DNA of 64,000 nt from the NCBI RefSeq assembly GCF_001975825.1, contig NZ_MTKN01000020.1, positions 1-64,000 of the forward strand. The letters are read 5' to 3'. Made by a program: the position numbers and the translations under genes. The DNA comes from [Flexibacter] sp. ATCC 35208. GTDB taxonomy: Bacteria > Bacteroidota > Bacteroidia > Chitinophagales > Chitinophagaceae. This document shows positions 32,398 to 42,747 of the stretch, piece after piece; the first letter of the stretch is position 1, and each line of letters opens with the position of its first letter. The notes below the pieces were generated by a model. It had not been told where the DNA came from, did not search any database, and saw only the letters and a program-made list of their open reading frames with translations.

Positions 32398-34812
32398 TTA
32401 AACTGTTTTGATCGATTTTACGGGATTCATGAATGCTGTTCTGATCGTTTGTATACTGATAGTAAAAAATGCAATAATGAGTGCCGCCATTCCAACGAGG
32501 GCAAATAACCACCATTGAATCTGAATGCGGTAAGCAAAATGCTGTAACCAGGTACTCATTATATACCAGGCCATGGGTGTGGCAATCATGATGGCTATAG
32601 CCACCAGTTTTAAAAATCCTCCTGACAGCAGGGCAACGATGCTGCCTACGGAAGCCCCCATTACTTTGCGGATACCAATCTCCTTGTTCCGCTGCCCTAT
32701 TACCAGTACGGCTACTGCAAACAGGCCCATACATGAGATGAGAATAGCCAATATGGCGCTACAAACAATGATGGTAGCCAACCTGGCTTCTGCCTCGTAC
32801 ATACGGTTTACATTGTCATTCAGGAAGGAGCCTTTAAAGTCCCCTTGCGGCACTACCTCCTTCCAGCCCCTTTCCACGGCAGCCATAGCGCCAGGCAGGT
32901 CTGTGGGTTTCACCTTCACAAATATAGCAGCTGCCTGTAATGATGGCGTTAGTTTCAATGCCAATGGTCCTATTCCCTGACGCAGAGATTTAAAGTTAAA
33001 ATCTTTTATGATTCCGATGATCTGTATTTGTTGCCCGTCAAATTCGAAGTGCTCTCCTACTACATCTTTCCCTCCTCCCAATGCTGCCGCCAGTTTTTCA
33101 TTTACAATAACCGTATTGGAGTCAGCACCAAACGACCTGGAGAAATCCCTTCCGGATACCAGTTGCAAGCCTAACGTTTGCAAATAATCATACTCCACGG
33201 GTACCCATACCGTCTTTGCATCATGCCCCTTGAAATTAAAACCAACTTTCCATGTAGATTCACCACCTGCCAACCCGGCCCCCAGATTCATGTAGGATGC
33301 CGTGCTGGAAATAACATGTGGATCTCCATTTAATTGCTGTTGCATGCGCGCAAGCACCTTCGTAGCATCTACATTGCCCGTCATAGGGATACTGATCACC
33401 TGCTCTGTATCAAAACCCATAGGCCGGGTACGGAGGTAATGCAGCTGTTGCCAGAGCACTGCGGTAGAACTAATGAGCAATACCGCTACTACAAATTGAA
33501 CCACGATGAGTGTATTTCTCAGAAAACCACTTTTACCTAAACTCATCTTGCCTTTCAGCACTTCAATCAGGTTGGTGCGGGCTATTAACCAGGCAGGATA
33601 ACCACCTGCCAGTATAGTTACAAAGAAGAAAGTAATAATGGTCCAGCTAATCAATCTTACATTTAGTAAAATAGAGAAGTCAAGATGATAGCTGAATAGA
33701 CGATTGAAAGATGGCAGAACTAATAAGCCCAATGCAAGACTGGCCATAAAAGCAATGAAGCAAACGATCAGAGCTTCACACCAAAACTGCATGATGAGTT
33801 GTGTACGTACAGCGCCCAATGCTTTTCTCAAACCAATCTCCCCTGCCCTCGTAAAGGATCTGCCCATACTCAGGTTGATAAAATTGATGCTGGCAGTTGC
33901 TACAATCAACAGCGCCATGATCAGTAACATCCAGGGATAAAATGGGTTAATGTCTCCTCCCGTATTACTCTCTTCTCTGAAATGCATATCTGATAATAGA
34001 AAGGTACGCATCGTCAACATTTCCCCATCAGGACCAGGTGTTACACCATTCTCTTTCATGCTACTCAGCTTATTGTTCCTGTACTTATGGATCACTGCTT
34101 TCATTTGCTGTTCCAGCATAGCAGGTGTAGCATGAGGACGCAGTTGCGCAAATACCTGGTAGGATTGATTGTCCCAGGTATCAGGATCATCCAGCCCTGC
34201 AATTACATTCTGAAAACTGCAAAGCACTTCAAAACCGATGCTGCTGTTGCGTGGTACATCAGCCATCACACCGGCAATGGTAAATGGCTTCAGATGATTA
34301 TTCATGTTGATCTGCACCAGCTTACCGATGGGTGATTCACCCTGGAACAACTTGTCTGCCGCCTTTTTCGTAATAAGGATCTGACTGGGTTTCTGCAATG
34401 CATTTTTGTCTCCTTCCAGCTGGGGAAAACTAAACATAGACAGGAAAGAAGGATCTACAAAAGTAACATGCAGGTCCAGGGATCTTTCTTTATAAGAAAC
34501 TGCTTCATAGTCCCATCCAAAACGGGTAGCCGATTGTACAGCAGAACATTCTTTCTCAATGGCTGGGCCAAATGGAGCGGCCTGGCTACTGTTGTTCTGT
34601 ATACTCCCATCCGCCATCCGTTCAGCAGTATAGATCTGTAAAACGCTGTTTTTATTTGTATGAAACTGATCGTAAGACCATTCAAAATAAGCCGCAATAC
34701 CCAGGAGGAAAGCAACACAAAACGCCACCGTCATTCCCGTGATATTGATCACGGAAAAAACCTTCTGACGCATCAGGTTGCGCCATCCTATTTTTATATA
34801 GTTATAGAACAT
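32398..34812 (-). CDS. FtsX/MacB-type ABC transporter permease 4
   Basis: 804-aa inner-membrane permease. N-terminal transmembrane helix (about 20-40) after the cytoplasmic motif YIKIGWRNLMRQK, a MacB-type periplasmic core domain (about 50-270), three helices ending with an FtsX domain (MGRSFTRAGEIGLRKALGA), another helix near 430, a second periplasmic domain (about 460-670), and a second FtsX domain with NKEIGIRKVMGASVGSIV. Such tandem-FtsX permeases move peptides, lipids or drugs by mechanotransmission with TolC-type partners. It is separated from permease 3 by 9 bp and from ATPase 2 by 4 bp. Confidence 0.92.
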   Translation of the reverse strand: MFYNYIKIGWRNLMRQKVFSVINITGMTVAFCVAFLLGIAAYFEWSYDQFHTNKNSVLQIYTAERMADGSIQNNSSQAAPFGPAIEKECSAVQSATRFGWDYEAVSYKERSLDLHVTFVDPSFLSMFSFPQLEGDKNALQKPSQILITKKAADKLFQGESPIGKLVQINMNNHLKPFTIAGVMADVPRNSSIGFEVLCSFQNVIAGLDDPDTWDNQSYQVFAQLRPHATPAMLEQQMKAVIHKYRNNKLSSMKENGVTPGPDGEMLTMRTFLLSDMHFREESNTGGDINPFYPWMLLIMALLIVATASINFINLSMGRSFTRAGEIGLRKALGAVRTQLIMQFWCEALIVCFIAFMASLALGLLVLPSFNRLFSYHLDFSILLNVRLISWTIITFFFVTILAGGYPAWLIARTNLIEVLKGKMSLGKSGFLRNTLIVVQFVVAVLLISSTAVLWQQLHYLRTRPMGFDTEQVISIPMTGNVDATKVLARMQQQLNGDPHVISSTASYMNLGAGLAGGESTWKVGFNFKGHDAKTVWVPVEYDYLQTLGLQLVSGRDFSRSFGADSNTVIVNEKLAAALGGGKDVVGEHFEFDGQQIQIIGIIKDFNFKSLRQGIGPLALKLTPSLQAAAIFVKVKPTDLPGAMAAVERGWKEVVPQGDFKGSFLNDNVNRMYEAEARLATIIVCSAILAILISCMGLFAVAVLVIGQRNKEIGIRKVMGASVGSIVALLSGGFLKLVAIAIMIATPMAWYIMSTWLQHFAYRIQIQWWLFALVGMAALIIAFFTISIQTIRTAFMNPVKSIKTV

Positions 34813-34821
34813 ACCAATATT

Positions 34822-37185
34822 TTATTCAGTTCTGATAGCTTTTGCCGGATTGGCCAGTGCTGCTTTGATAGTGCGAATCCCCACAGTCATCCATGCAATG
34901 ACTAAAGCCCCTCCTATAGTGAGTAAAAACAGATTCGCCTGTAAAGCGATCCTTACATTGAAAGTAGCTAACCACCCCTGCATGAAATAAGCGGCCAGCG
35001 GTGCAGCAATGATAAAACCAATGATCACCAGTAGCGTGAATTCCTTAGATAATAATACCAGTACATCCATTACAGAAGCTCCTAATACTTTGCGAATGCC
35101 TACTTCCTTTCTACGCTGTACCACCATCAAAGATACCAGTCCATACAAACCCAAACATGAAATGAACATCGCTACAAAAGCAAACAATTTATACAAAGCA
35201 GACAACTGTATCTCTTCCTGGTAAAAGTCTTTCAACAGATCATCCATGAATTCATATTCATACAGGTAAGTTGGCCATGCCGTCTTACACGTTTTTTCTA
35301 TTGCTGCCAGCGCTTCCGGCATCTGATCCGGATCGATCTTTACATTCAGTGTTCGATACCAGGAAGTATTATTCATCAATACTAACGGGGAGACTGGTTC
35401 TTTCAGACTATTTGCCCTGAAGTCCTTTACTACTCCTATAATCAGCCCGGATACCTGGTCGTCAAAGAATGCCATTCGCTTACCAACAATATCAGCAGGC
35501 TCACGATATCCCAATGTTTTAGCAAGTGTTTCGTTCACGACAAAACCATTGGTCGTATCTGCGGGTGTATAATTATTACCTGCTATCAGTTGCATACCAT
35601 AAGTATTGACGTATGACTGGTCAGCAAATTTTAAATCCACACTTAAATCATTCATCGTACGCCCCTCGAATCGTAATCTGCCAAACCAACCACCATAACT
35701 GGATGCAGGTGTAAAACTGAAGCTTACATTTTTAATTCCCTGTGATTGCAACAGTTGATTGCGGATAAACCCAAATTGCTGTACAGAAGCACTATCCTTT
35801 GGTATAGATACCGTTACCACTGCTTTCTGATCAAACCCCAATGGCGCATGCAATACTTTTCTCATCTGACTCATCACGACCATCATACAGATGAGCAGTA
35901 TCTGTGCTACTGCAAACTGCAACACCACTAATACTCTTCTGAGAGAAAGACTACCAGATATTTTAATACCTTTTAGTGCGGTGACAGGATTAAATCCTGA
36001 CATGATGAATGCAGGATAACCACCTGCTAATAGCGTTACTGCTATTAATAACCCAACAATAAAGAAGAACAAATCTGTATCAAATAATTCCAGCATTGGC
36101 AACCGCATAATGCTGCATACTTCAGGCAGACATAATTTACCAATTAACAATCCTAACAACAATGCAAAAAAAGTAATGACAAATGTCTCTGCCAGAAATT
36201 GTCCTATTAATTGTTTTCTGCCACCCCCCAATGCTTTGCGCACACCCACTTCCCGCGAACGGGTCACTGCCTGTGCAGTAGCAATATTTATAAAGTTGAC
36301 ACTACCTATAATCAATAAAAACAGACCCACCAACATCAATCCACTGATCATGCGCAGGCTAAAAACAGCATTATAATTGCGAAAGCGTGTGTCTGTATGT
36401 ACAGTCGACAATGGCTGTAACTGCAATTGTTCATTGCGGTTTTCTTTCGGCTTATATCTATTGATCATATCGGACAACATGGTGTTACCATGTGCCATAT
36501 CCATACCGGCAGGCAGTTTTACCAACACGCTATGTGCTTCATTTACCGTCAGCCAATCATCCTGTTTCAGTTGTGGCAGCAAAGTGGCATAAGATATCGC
36601 CACACTAAATGGGAAATCTGTATTTGCAGGCATATCATCCAGAATGCCAGTTACTCTTATTATTCTCTCGTTATTATGATTGAAGGTTTTACCAATTGCG
36701 GCTTCCCAGTTACCAAAATATTTCACCGCAATACTTTTGGTTATTACACCTGCACCCGGTGCTGACAATGACTCGCGAGGGTTGCCATACAGCCATTTGA
36801 AACCTAATATTTCAAATACAGACGGTTCGGTATAATACACCCGATCCCGCTCTCTGAATTTCTTATCATCTACGATGATCACCCCATCGGTCTGACGGAT
36901 GGCGCCTATATTTTCCAACTGCGGAAAATCTTTTCGCAATGCACCCGGCACAGGGAAAGGCACACCCATGAAATATTCCGTTCCATTTGATTGCTGCGTC
37001 ACAGATACGACTCTGTATATTCTCTCCTGACCAGCATGAAACATGTCAAAACTCATTTCAAAATGCACTATCCTGTAAATAAGCAGACATGCGGCCATAG
37101 CTAATGCCAGACCGGCGATATTGATACCTGCATAGGTTTTATGACGAACCAGGTTACGGAATGCTATTTTGAAATAAGTACTCAT
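34822..37185 (-). CDS. FtsX/MacB-type ABC transporter permease 3
   Basis: 787-aa permease with the same double MacB_PCD-FtsX design: YFKIAFRNLVRHKTYAGINIAG at the N-terminus, the first FtsX motif SREVGVRKALGGGRKQLI and the second RRKEVGIRKVLGASVMDVLV. Its start overlaps the stop of permease 2 by 4 bp (37182-37185), a sign of translational coupling. It is clearly paralogous to the other three permeases but diverged in the periplasmic parts, suggesting distinct partners or substrates rather than recent duplication. Confidence 0.92.
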   Translation of the reverse strand: MSTYFKIAFRNLVRHKTYAGINIAGLALAMAACLLIYRIVHFEMSFDMFHAGQERIYRVVSVTQQSNGTEYFMGVPFPVPGALRKDFPQLENIGAIRQTDGVIIVDDKKFRERDRVYYTEPSVFEILGFKWLYGNPRESLSAPGAGVITKSIAVKYFGNWEAAIGKTFNHNNERIIRVTGILDDMPANTDFPFSVAISYATLLPQLKQDDWLTVNEAHSVLVKLPAGMDMAHGNTMLSDMINRYKPKENRNEQLQLQPLSTVHTDTRFRNYNAVFSLRMISGLMLVGLFLLIIGSVNFINIATAQAVTRSREVGVRKALGGGRKQLIGQFLAETFVITFFALLLGLLIGKLCLPEVCSIMRLPMLELFDTDLFFFIVGLLIAVTLLAGGYPAFIMSGFNPVTALKGIKISGSLSLRRVLVVLQFAVAQILLICMMVVMSQMRKVLHAPLGFDQKAVVTVSIPKDSASVQQFGFIRNQLLQSQGIKNVSFSFTPASSYGGWFGRLRFEGRTMNDLSVDLKFADQSYVNTYGMQLIAGNNYTPADTTNGFVVNETLAKTLGYREPADIVGKRMAFFDDQVSGLIIGVVKDFRANSLKEPVSPLVLMNNTSWYRTLNVKIDPDQMPEALAAIEKTCKTAWPTYLYEYEFMDDLLKDFYQEEIQLSALYKLFAFVAMFISCLGLYGLVSLMVVQRRKEVGIRKVLGASVMDVLVLLSKEFTLLVIIGFIIAAPLAAYFMQGWLATFNVRIALQANLFLLTIGGALVIAWMTVGIRTIKAALANPAKAIRTE

Positions 37186-39521
37186 TCTGTTCTCAATGCT
37201 TTAACAGGGTTCATATTAGCAGCTCTGAAGGATTGTATACTTACTGTCGCCAATGCAATCAATACAGCGAGCAATCCAGCTATGCCAAACATCCACCACT
37301 CAATGTCAACACGGTAAGTGTAATGCTGTAGCCAGTTATTCATGATATAAGCTGAGATTGGTGATGCGATGAGAATGGCGATTAATACAGGTTTCAGGAA
37401 CTCTTTTGACAACAGCAACATCACTTGCTGCACGCCTGCTCCCATTACCTTGCGAATACCAATTTCTTTCTTACGCTGTTCCGCCGCAAATACTGACAAG
37501 CCTAACAACCCAAGACAACTGATGATGACAGCCAGCGAAGCAAAGATGTTGATCGCCCTGCTCAGGAATCTTTCATTATCATATTTCTTCTGGTAACTGT
37601 CATCTACAAAAGTATAATTGAAAGGATAGTCAGGATTCATCTCATGATACACTTTTTCCAGTCTGTCCATAGATGCCTTTACGGAAAGCGCTGGATTCAA
37701 TTTAAAGGTCATCACACCACGCCAGTCAGGATTATATGTGAAGATCATGGGTGTTGCAGGCTTATAAGACGTCTCCCATACAAAATCTTTGACTACACCC
37801 GTAATCGTACGGCGCTGTCCATTGTAAGTGATCACCTGTCCCATTGGGTCCTTCAGGTGCATTGCTTTCAATGCAGTTTCATTCACCATGATAGACATAG
37901 AATCTGCAGTGGATAAAAAGTCTCTGCCCTGTAAGACAGGGATACTAAATGTACTGGCAAAATTTGCGGCAGTAGCAATCACACCAAATGATTGCTGATC
38001 TTCTCCTGCCTCCTGTCCCGGCCATTTAAGGCCCCAGGTTGTACTGCCTGCATTAGTGATCTGGTTACTCACAATAGTGCCCTCTACAGCACCACCTGAA
38101 GCAATCACTGCATTTCTAAAAGCATCATACCCGTCATATAATCTACCTTCCAGTTCTATATCCACAAGCCCTTTGGGATCGTAACCAATAGGTTTGTGCT
38201 GGATAAAATAGAGCTGACGATAAATGACAATTGTCGTAATAATGAGTACCACTGCCAATCCAAACTGGAATACGACTAAAGCCTGTCTGGATAAGAAATT
38301 ACCTTTCATTTTGGTAACACCACCTTTCAATACTTTGATCGGTTTGAAGGAAGAAAGATACAATGCCGGATAGCTACCAGCCAGTAATCCCGTTACCAGC
38401 AGTAAACAAGGCAATGAGCTCCAAAAGACCAGGGGTGCTTTACTTAATTTCAGCGCACTATTTGCAAAAGTATTGAATGCCGGCAACAGTATCCACAACA
38501 GCAATAACGCCAATACAGTAGACAGTGTTACCAATATTAAAGACTCCCCGAAAAACTGAAAGATCAGTAATCTCCTGTTAGCACCAATCGCTTTCCGCAC
38601 CCCTACTTCGCGAGCCCTACGCTCTGCCTGTGCGGTACTCAGGTTCATAAAATTCACACAGGCAATCAGCAAAATACCCAGTGCGAGCAATAAGAACAGA
38701 CGTACTGTTTCAATGTTACCACCAATGATTTTCCCATCTTTGATCGTATTATATAATTTCCAATCCTTTGCCGCATGCAGCATAAGGGTCGTATTAATAT
38801 TATTGTTCCCTGCATCTTGCAGCACATGCTTTACTTTGCCCTGAACAGTCGCGATCGATGCATTTGGTTGCAGCAATACAAAAGTCATAATACCAAAGTT
38901 GCCCCAGGTGTTATCTTTAATCCATTGTTCTTTTGCAGCATACAACGACCAGCTACACAAATAGTCAAACTGAATAGAAGAATTTGCAGGGGGATCATTC
39001 ACTACAGCACTCACTACCAGAGGATCCTGCGCATCCAGCTTTACTAACTGGCCAATGGGATTCGTGTCTCCGAATAACTTATGTGCGGTACTCGTGGTAA
39101 CTACAATTTCATTCTTCTCATTCAATGGTTTTACATTTCCATTGATGACAGGAAAACTAAAAATATTCAGGTATTGAGGATCAACATAACCGCCAGTCAA
39201 CTTAATACTGTTTTCACCTGCCTGTAGTAGGTGAGCGTAGAAATAACTTGCACGGGAGGTTGTTTTGATTCCGGGTATTGTTTTCTCCAGCGTAGACGCC
39301 AGCGGAACTGGTGTAGTCCATACACCTGCATCCTCAGTCACTACCTGGTATATATTATTTACATTCTTATGAAATTGGTCGAAACTAAACTGGAAGAGCA
39401 CATAAAGCATCAGCATAAAGCTAATCGCCATACCAATTGCCAACCCACCAATGTTGATCGCAGAGAATAACTTATTACGCCATAGGTTGCGCAACGCGAT
39501 CCTGATGTAACTCCTAATCAT
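37182..39521 (-). CDS. FtsX/MacB-type ABC transporter permease 2
   Basis: 779-aa permease with tandem MacB_PCD-FtsX halves: YIRIALRNLWRNKLFSAINIGG at the N-terminus, RAREVGVRKAIGANRRLLI in the first half and QRKKEIGIRKVMGAGVQQVM in the second. Predicted helices lie near 20-42, 280-300, 330-355, 375-400, 420-445, 665-690, 720-740 and 750-770. It couples to permease 3 by a 4-bp overlap. Permease 1 lies 99 bp upstream with no visible terminator between them. Confidence 0.92.
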   Translation of the reverse strand: MIRSYIRIALRNLWRNKLFSAINIGGLAIGMAISFMLMLYVLFQFSFDQFHKNVNNIYQVVTEDAGVWTTPVPLASTLEKTIPGIKTTSRASYFYAHLLQAGENSIKLTGGYVDPQYLNIFSFPVINGNVKPLNEKNEIVVTTSTAHKLFGDTNPIGQLVKLDAQDPLVVSAVVNDPPANSSIQFDYLCSWSLYAAKEQWIKDNTWGNFGIMTFVLLQPNASIATVQGKVKHVLQDAGNNNINTTLMLHAAKDWKLYNTIKDGKIIGGNIETVRLFLLLALGILLIACVNFMNLSTAQAERRAREVGVRKAIGANRRLLIFQFFGESLILVTLSTVLALLLLWILLPAFNTFANSALKLSKAPLVFWSSLPCLLLVTGLLAGSYPALYLSSFKPIKVLKGGVTKMKGNFLSRQALVVFQFGLAVVLIITTIVIYRQLYFIQHKPIGYDPKGLVDIELEGRLYDGYDAFRNAVIASGGAVEGTIVSNQITNAGSTTWGLKWPGQEAGEDQQSFGVIATAANFASTFSIPVLQGRDFLSTADSMSIMVNETALKAMHLKDPMGQVITYNGQRRTITGVVKDFVWETSYKPATPMIFTYNPDWRGVMTFKLNPALSVKASMDRLEKVYHEMNPDYPFNYTFVDDSYQKKYDNERFLSRAINIFASLAVIISCLGLLGLSVFAAEQRKKEIGIRKVMGAGVQQVMLLLSKEFLKPVLIAILIASPISAYIMNNWLQHYTYRVDIEWWMFGIAGLLAVLIALATVSIQSFRAANMNPVKALRTE

Positions 39522-39620
39522 AACAAACGGTTTAAAATTTGTAAAAAGGAAGGGCTGGTCAATACCGGCCCAGGTTTCATTTTGAACTTGTCATTTTAAA
39601 ACGTAACGACTTAAATATCT

Positions 39621-42023
39621 TTACTCAGTTCTCAATGATTTTACGGGGTTAGTCAGTGCCGCTCTTACTGACTGGAAACTAATGGTGAACAATGAAATGA
39701 TCATGGCCATGACGCCTGCGAATACAAACATCCACCACTCTACATTAATGCGATAGGCAAAGTCCTGCAACCATGTGTTCATCAGGAACCAGGATATAGG
39801 GACGGCGACCAGTAGGGATATCAGTACAAGCTGCATAAAATCCTGTGAGAGCAATCTGGTAATATTTGCAGTAGAAGCCCCCAGTACTTTTCGGATACCA
39901 ATTTCCTTGGTACGCTGTCTCGCGATCAAAATGCTAAGTCCAAACAAGCCCATACAAGCGATAATAATTGCGAGCATAGAGAATGTACCAAAGAGGGATG
40001 CCAGGCGGTCCTGATTGATATACTGATGCGCCAGATCATCAGCTACAAATGAATAAGTTAAAGGGTAGTCAGGCACATATTTCTTCCACACTTTTTCTAC
40101 AGCAGCTACCTCCTTTGTGAGATCTCCCCCTTTTGCCAACCGGATACTCATCACACTAAATCCCTCTTTCCTAACGATATAAATAGCCGGCGATACCGGA
40201 ATCGTAAGGTTAGAGTAATTAAAATCCTTTGCTACACCGATAATTTCTCCTTTTCGTTCGGTAAACCCGGGAAGCCATTTGATACGCTGGCCAATGGGGT
40301 CATGCAGGTTCATCGCCTTTACCATTGCTTCATTGACAATAAAAGCATTATTACTATCTGTTGCAAAACCTGTAGAAAAGTCACGTCCCTTTGTCAATTT
40401 TATATCCAATGTTTTCAGCAGATCAAAGTCGCCGATAATTACACTGGTCACGATTGATTTATCTTCACTATCTCCATCCTTTACTACCGGGTTCACAGCA
40501 CCAACATACCGGCCCATGGCTGTATTGGAAACAGTTACATTTTGAACACCTGGCAGTCTTAGTAAATCTTCTTTTATCACTTTGATATTCTTTCTCGCAC
40601 TTTCCGAAGCAATATTTATATTCACTAATCTATCCTTATCAAACCCCAGGTATTTGTTCTGCCAGAAGCGCAACTGACTGTATACAACAATCGTAGCTAC
40701 AATCAAAATAATAGCGATTGAAAACTGTGCGATCACCAATGCCTTTCTGATCCATACCCGGGAACCGGATGTTTTGAATCCTCCTTTCAGCACAGCCACC
40801 GGCAGAAAACCGGAAAGGTACAGCGCAGGATAACTGCCAGACAACAATCCTACTACTACTGACATAGTAAAAAGGTATCCGAGGAAGGGAAGATTGCTCA
40901 ACGTAAAGAGCTGGAATTCCTTACCCGTGATTTTATTAAACCATGGCATGAAAAGCAGAGCAAGGAAGATAGCCAGTACAAATGAGATCGTGGTTAACAA
41001 CACCGCTTCTGACATAAATTGTACAATCAGCTGACGGCGCTCGCTACCCATTACTTTTCTTACACCTACTTCAACCGCTCTTTCATCGGCCCGGGCAGTA
41101 ATAAGGTTCATAAAATTGAAGCAGGCGATCATTATGATAAAGATGGCAATAGCAATATAGATATAGAGTAAATGGGTGTTATCCTGCTTGTTTTTATCCC
41201 CCTGTGGATGCAAATGTATATTGGCCAATGGTTGCAGGTGCAATCCAAATACTTCTCCAAGCGAACTGGCAATCGCTTTGACATGCCTGTCTGTAAATGC
41301 CAGTAGTTGAGATTCCATCTTAATCAGGCTTACGCCTTCAGGCAATTGTACGAACGTGGTGTTATCATTAAAATTATACCATTGCTCCATTGAACCCCCA
41401 TCCTTTTTCACCAGCTGTTCAAACGTGCTATAAGATAAAATGATATCTCCTCCAATGTCTGTATTGAGAGGCAGATCTTTTGACACAGCAGTTATTCTAC
41501 AATCAAACTGGTTATCTACCTTCAGTATTTTACCTATAGGATCATCATTACCGAAATACTTCTTTGCAATTTTTTCAGTAACGACCATAGTATATGGCTC
41601 CTGTAATGCTGTTTTGGCATTACCTTTTACCAGTGGGAAGTTAAACAAAGTGAAAAAACCGGCATCTGCATATGCTAAAGGATCTACATATTGCTTATCC
41701 TGAAAAGTATACAATGCAGTGCCAGCGTTCATCATACGTACTGACTCTTTTATATCGCTTACTTCATTTTTCAGATATGGTCCAACAGGCCACTGGGTAT
41801 TACCCCCATAGTCGGTTTCCCCTGCTTTTGTAAAGCTGTTGGTCACCCGATAAATATTCTTCCCATCAGGATGAAAATTATCAAACCCGTATTCGTTCCT
41901 GACAAACAATACAATCAACATACAACATGCCATCCCAATCGCCAATCCCAGTATGTTAATCACAGTGATGATCTGTTGCCGCCTGAGATGGCGGAGTGCT
42001 ATTCTGAAATAATGTTTAAGCAT
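39621..42023 (-). CDS. FtsX/MacB-type ABC transporter permease 1
   Basis: 800-aa permease with YFRIALRHLRRQQIITVINILG at the N-terminus, DERAVEVGVRKVMGSERRQL in the first FtsX half and QRTKEIGIRKVLGASTANIT in the second, with large periplasmic domains between. It directly follows the canonical ATPase (15 bp), so ATPase 1 with permease 1 may be the core pump, the later permeases and ATPase 2 being added subunits or parallel pumps. Substrate unknown. Confidence 0.92.
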   Translation of the reverse strand: MLKHYFRIALRHLRRQQIITVINILGLAIGMACCMLIVLFVRNEYGFDNFHPDGKNIYRVTNSFTKAGETDYGGNTQWPVGPYLKNEVSDIKESVRMMNAGTALYTFQDKQYVDPLAYADAGFFTLFNFPLVKGNAKTALQEPYTMVVTEKIAKKYFGNDDPIGKILKVDNQFDCRITAVSKDLPLNTDIGGDIILSYSTFEQLVKKDGGSMEQWYNFNDNTTFVQLPEGVSLIKMESQLLAFTDRHVKAIASSLGEVFGLHLQPLANIHLHPQGDKNKQDNTHLLYIYIAIAIFIIMIACFNFMNLITARADERAVEVGVRKVMGSERRQLIVQFMSEAVLLTTISFVLAIFLALLFMPWFNKITGKEFQLFTLSNLPFLGYLFTMSVVVGLLSGSYPALYLSGFLPVAVLKGGFKTSGSRVWIRKALVIAQFSIAIILIVATIVVYSQLRFWQNKYLGFDKDRLVNINIASESARKNIKVIKEDLLRLPGVQNVTVSNTAMGRYVGAVNPVVKDGDSEDKSIVTSVIIGDFDLLKTLDIKLTKGRDFSTGFATDSNNAFIVNEAMVKAMNLHDPIGQRIKWLPGFTERKGEIIGVAKDFNYSNLTIPVSPAIYIVRKEGFSVMSIRLAKGGDLTKEVAAVEKVWKKYVPDYPLTYSFVADDLAHQYINQDRLASLFGTFSMLAIIIACMGLFGLSILIARQRTKEIGIRKVLGASTANITRLLSQDFMQLVLISLLVAVPISWFLMNTWLQDFAYRINVEWWMFVFAGVMAMIISLFTISFQSVRAALTNPVKSLRTE

Positions 42024-42038
42024 GGCAATTATGGTTTA

Positions 42039-42728
42039 TTATACGTGAAACTGCTCCTTGATGTTTTCAGTCACGACCTTACCATCAAACAGGTTAACCA
42101 CGCGATGTGCAAATCCGGCATCATAAGGGCTGTGCGTTACCATGATCATGGTAGTACCCCCATCATTCAATTCCTGCAATAGTTTCATGACCTCTTCACC
42201 ATTTGTAGAATCGAGGTTACCGGTAGGCTCATCCGCCAATATCATTTTGGGCTTTGCCACTACGGCACGCGCTATCGCCACACGCTGTTGCTGACCACCT
42301 GATAACTGCTGCGGAAAGTGGTTACGGCGGTGCATGATGTTCATACGTTCCAGTACTTCTTCCACTTTCTTTTTACGATCGCTGGCAGGTACTTTCAGGT
42401 ATAGGAGTGGCAATTCCACATTTTCAAAAACAGTCAGCTCGTCGATGAGGTTAAAGCTCTGAAATACGAATCCAATAGACCCTTTTCTCAACTGGGCACG
42501 TTGTCTTTCACTCATTCTTGCTACTTCATGATCCCAGAAGTGATACTCTCCACCGGATGGATTATCCAGCAGCCCCAGGATATTCAATAATGTAGATTTA
42601 CCACAACCTGATGGACCCATGATAGCAACAAACTCACCGTCTTTTACTTCCATGTTGATTCCATTGAGCGCAGAAGTTTCGATCTCTTCAGTGGTAAATA
42701 TTTTTTGCAGATTAACGGTACGTATCAT
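42039..42728 (-). CDS. ABC transporter ATP-binding protein, LolD/MacB type
   Basis: 229-aa canonical ATPase of the MacB/LolD/FtsE group: Walker A GPSGCGKST, Q-loop FVFQSFNLIDELTV, signature LSGGQQQRVAIARA, Walker B MILADEPTGNLDS and H-loop MVTHS. It lies between the adaptor gene (19 bp upstream) and permease 1 (15 bp downstream), so it belongs to the operon starting at 43995. Confidence 0.93.
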   Translation of the reverse strand: MIRTVNLQKIFTTEEIETSALNGINMEVKDGEFVAIMGPSGCGKSTLLNILGLLDNPSGGEYHFWDHEVARMSERQRAQLRKGSIGFVFQSFNLIDELTVFENVELPLLYLKVPASDRKKKVEEVLERMNIMHRRNHFPQQLSGGQQQRVAIARAVVAKPKMILADEPTGNLDSTNGEEVMKLLQELNDGGTTMIMVTHSPYDAGFAHRVVNLFDGKVVTENIKEQFHV

Positions 42729-42747
42729 TGATGTTATTTTGATTATA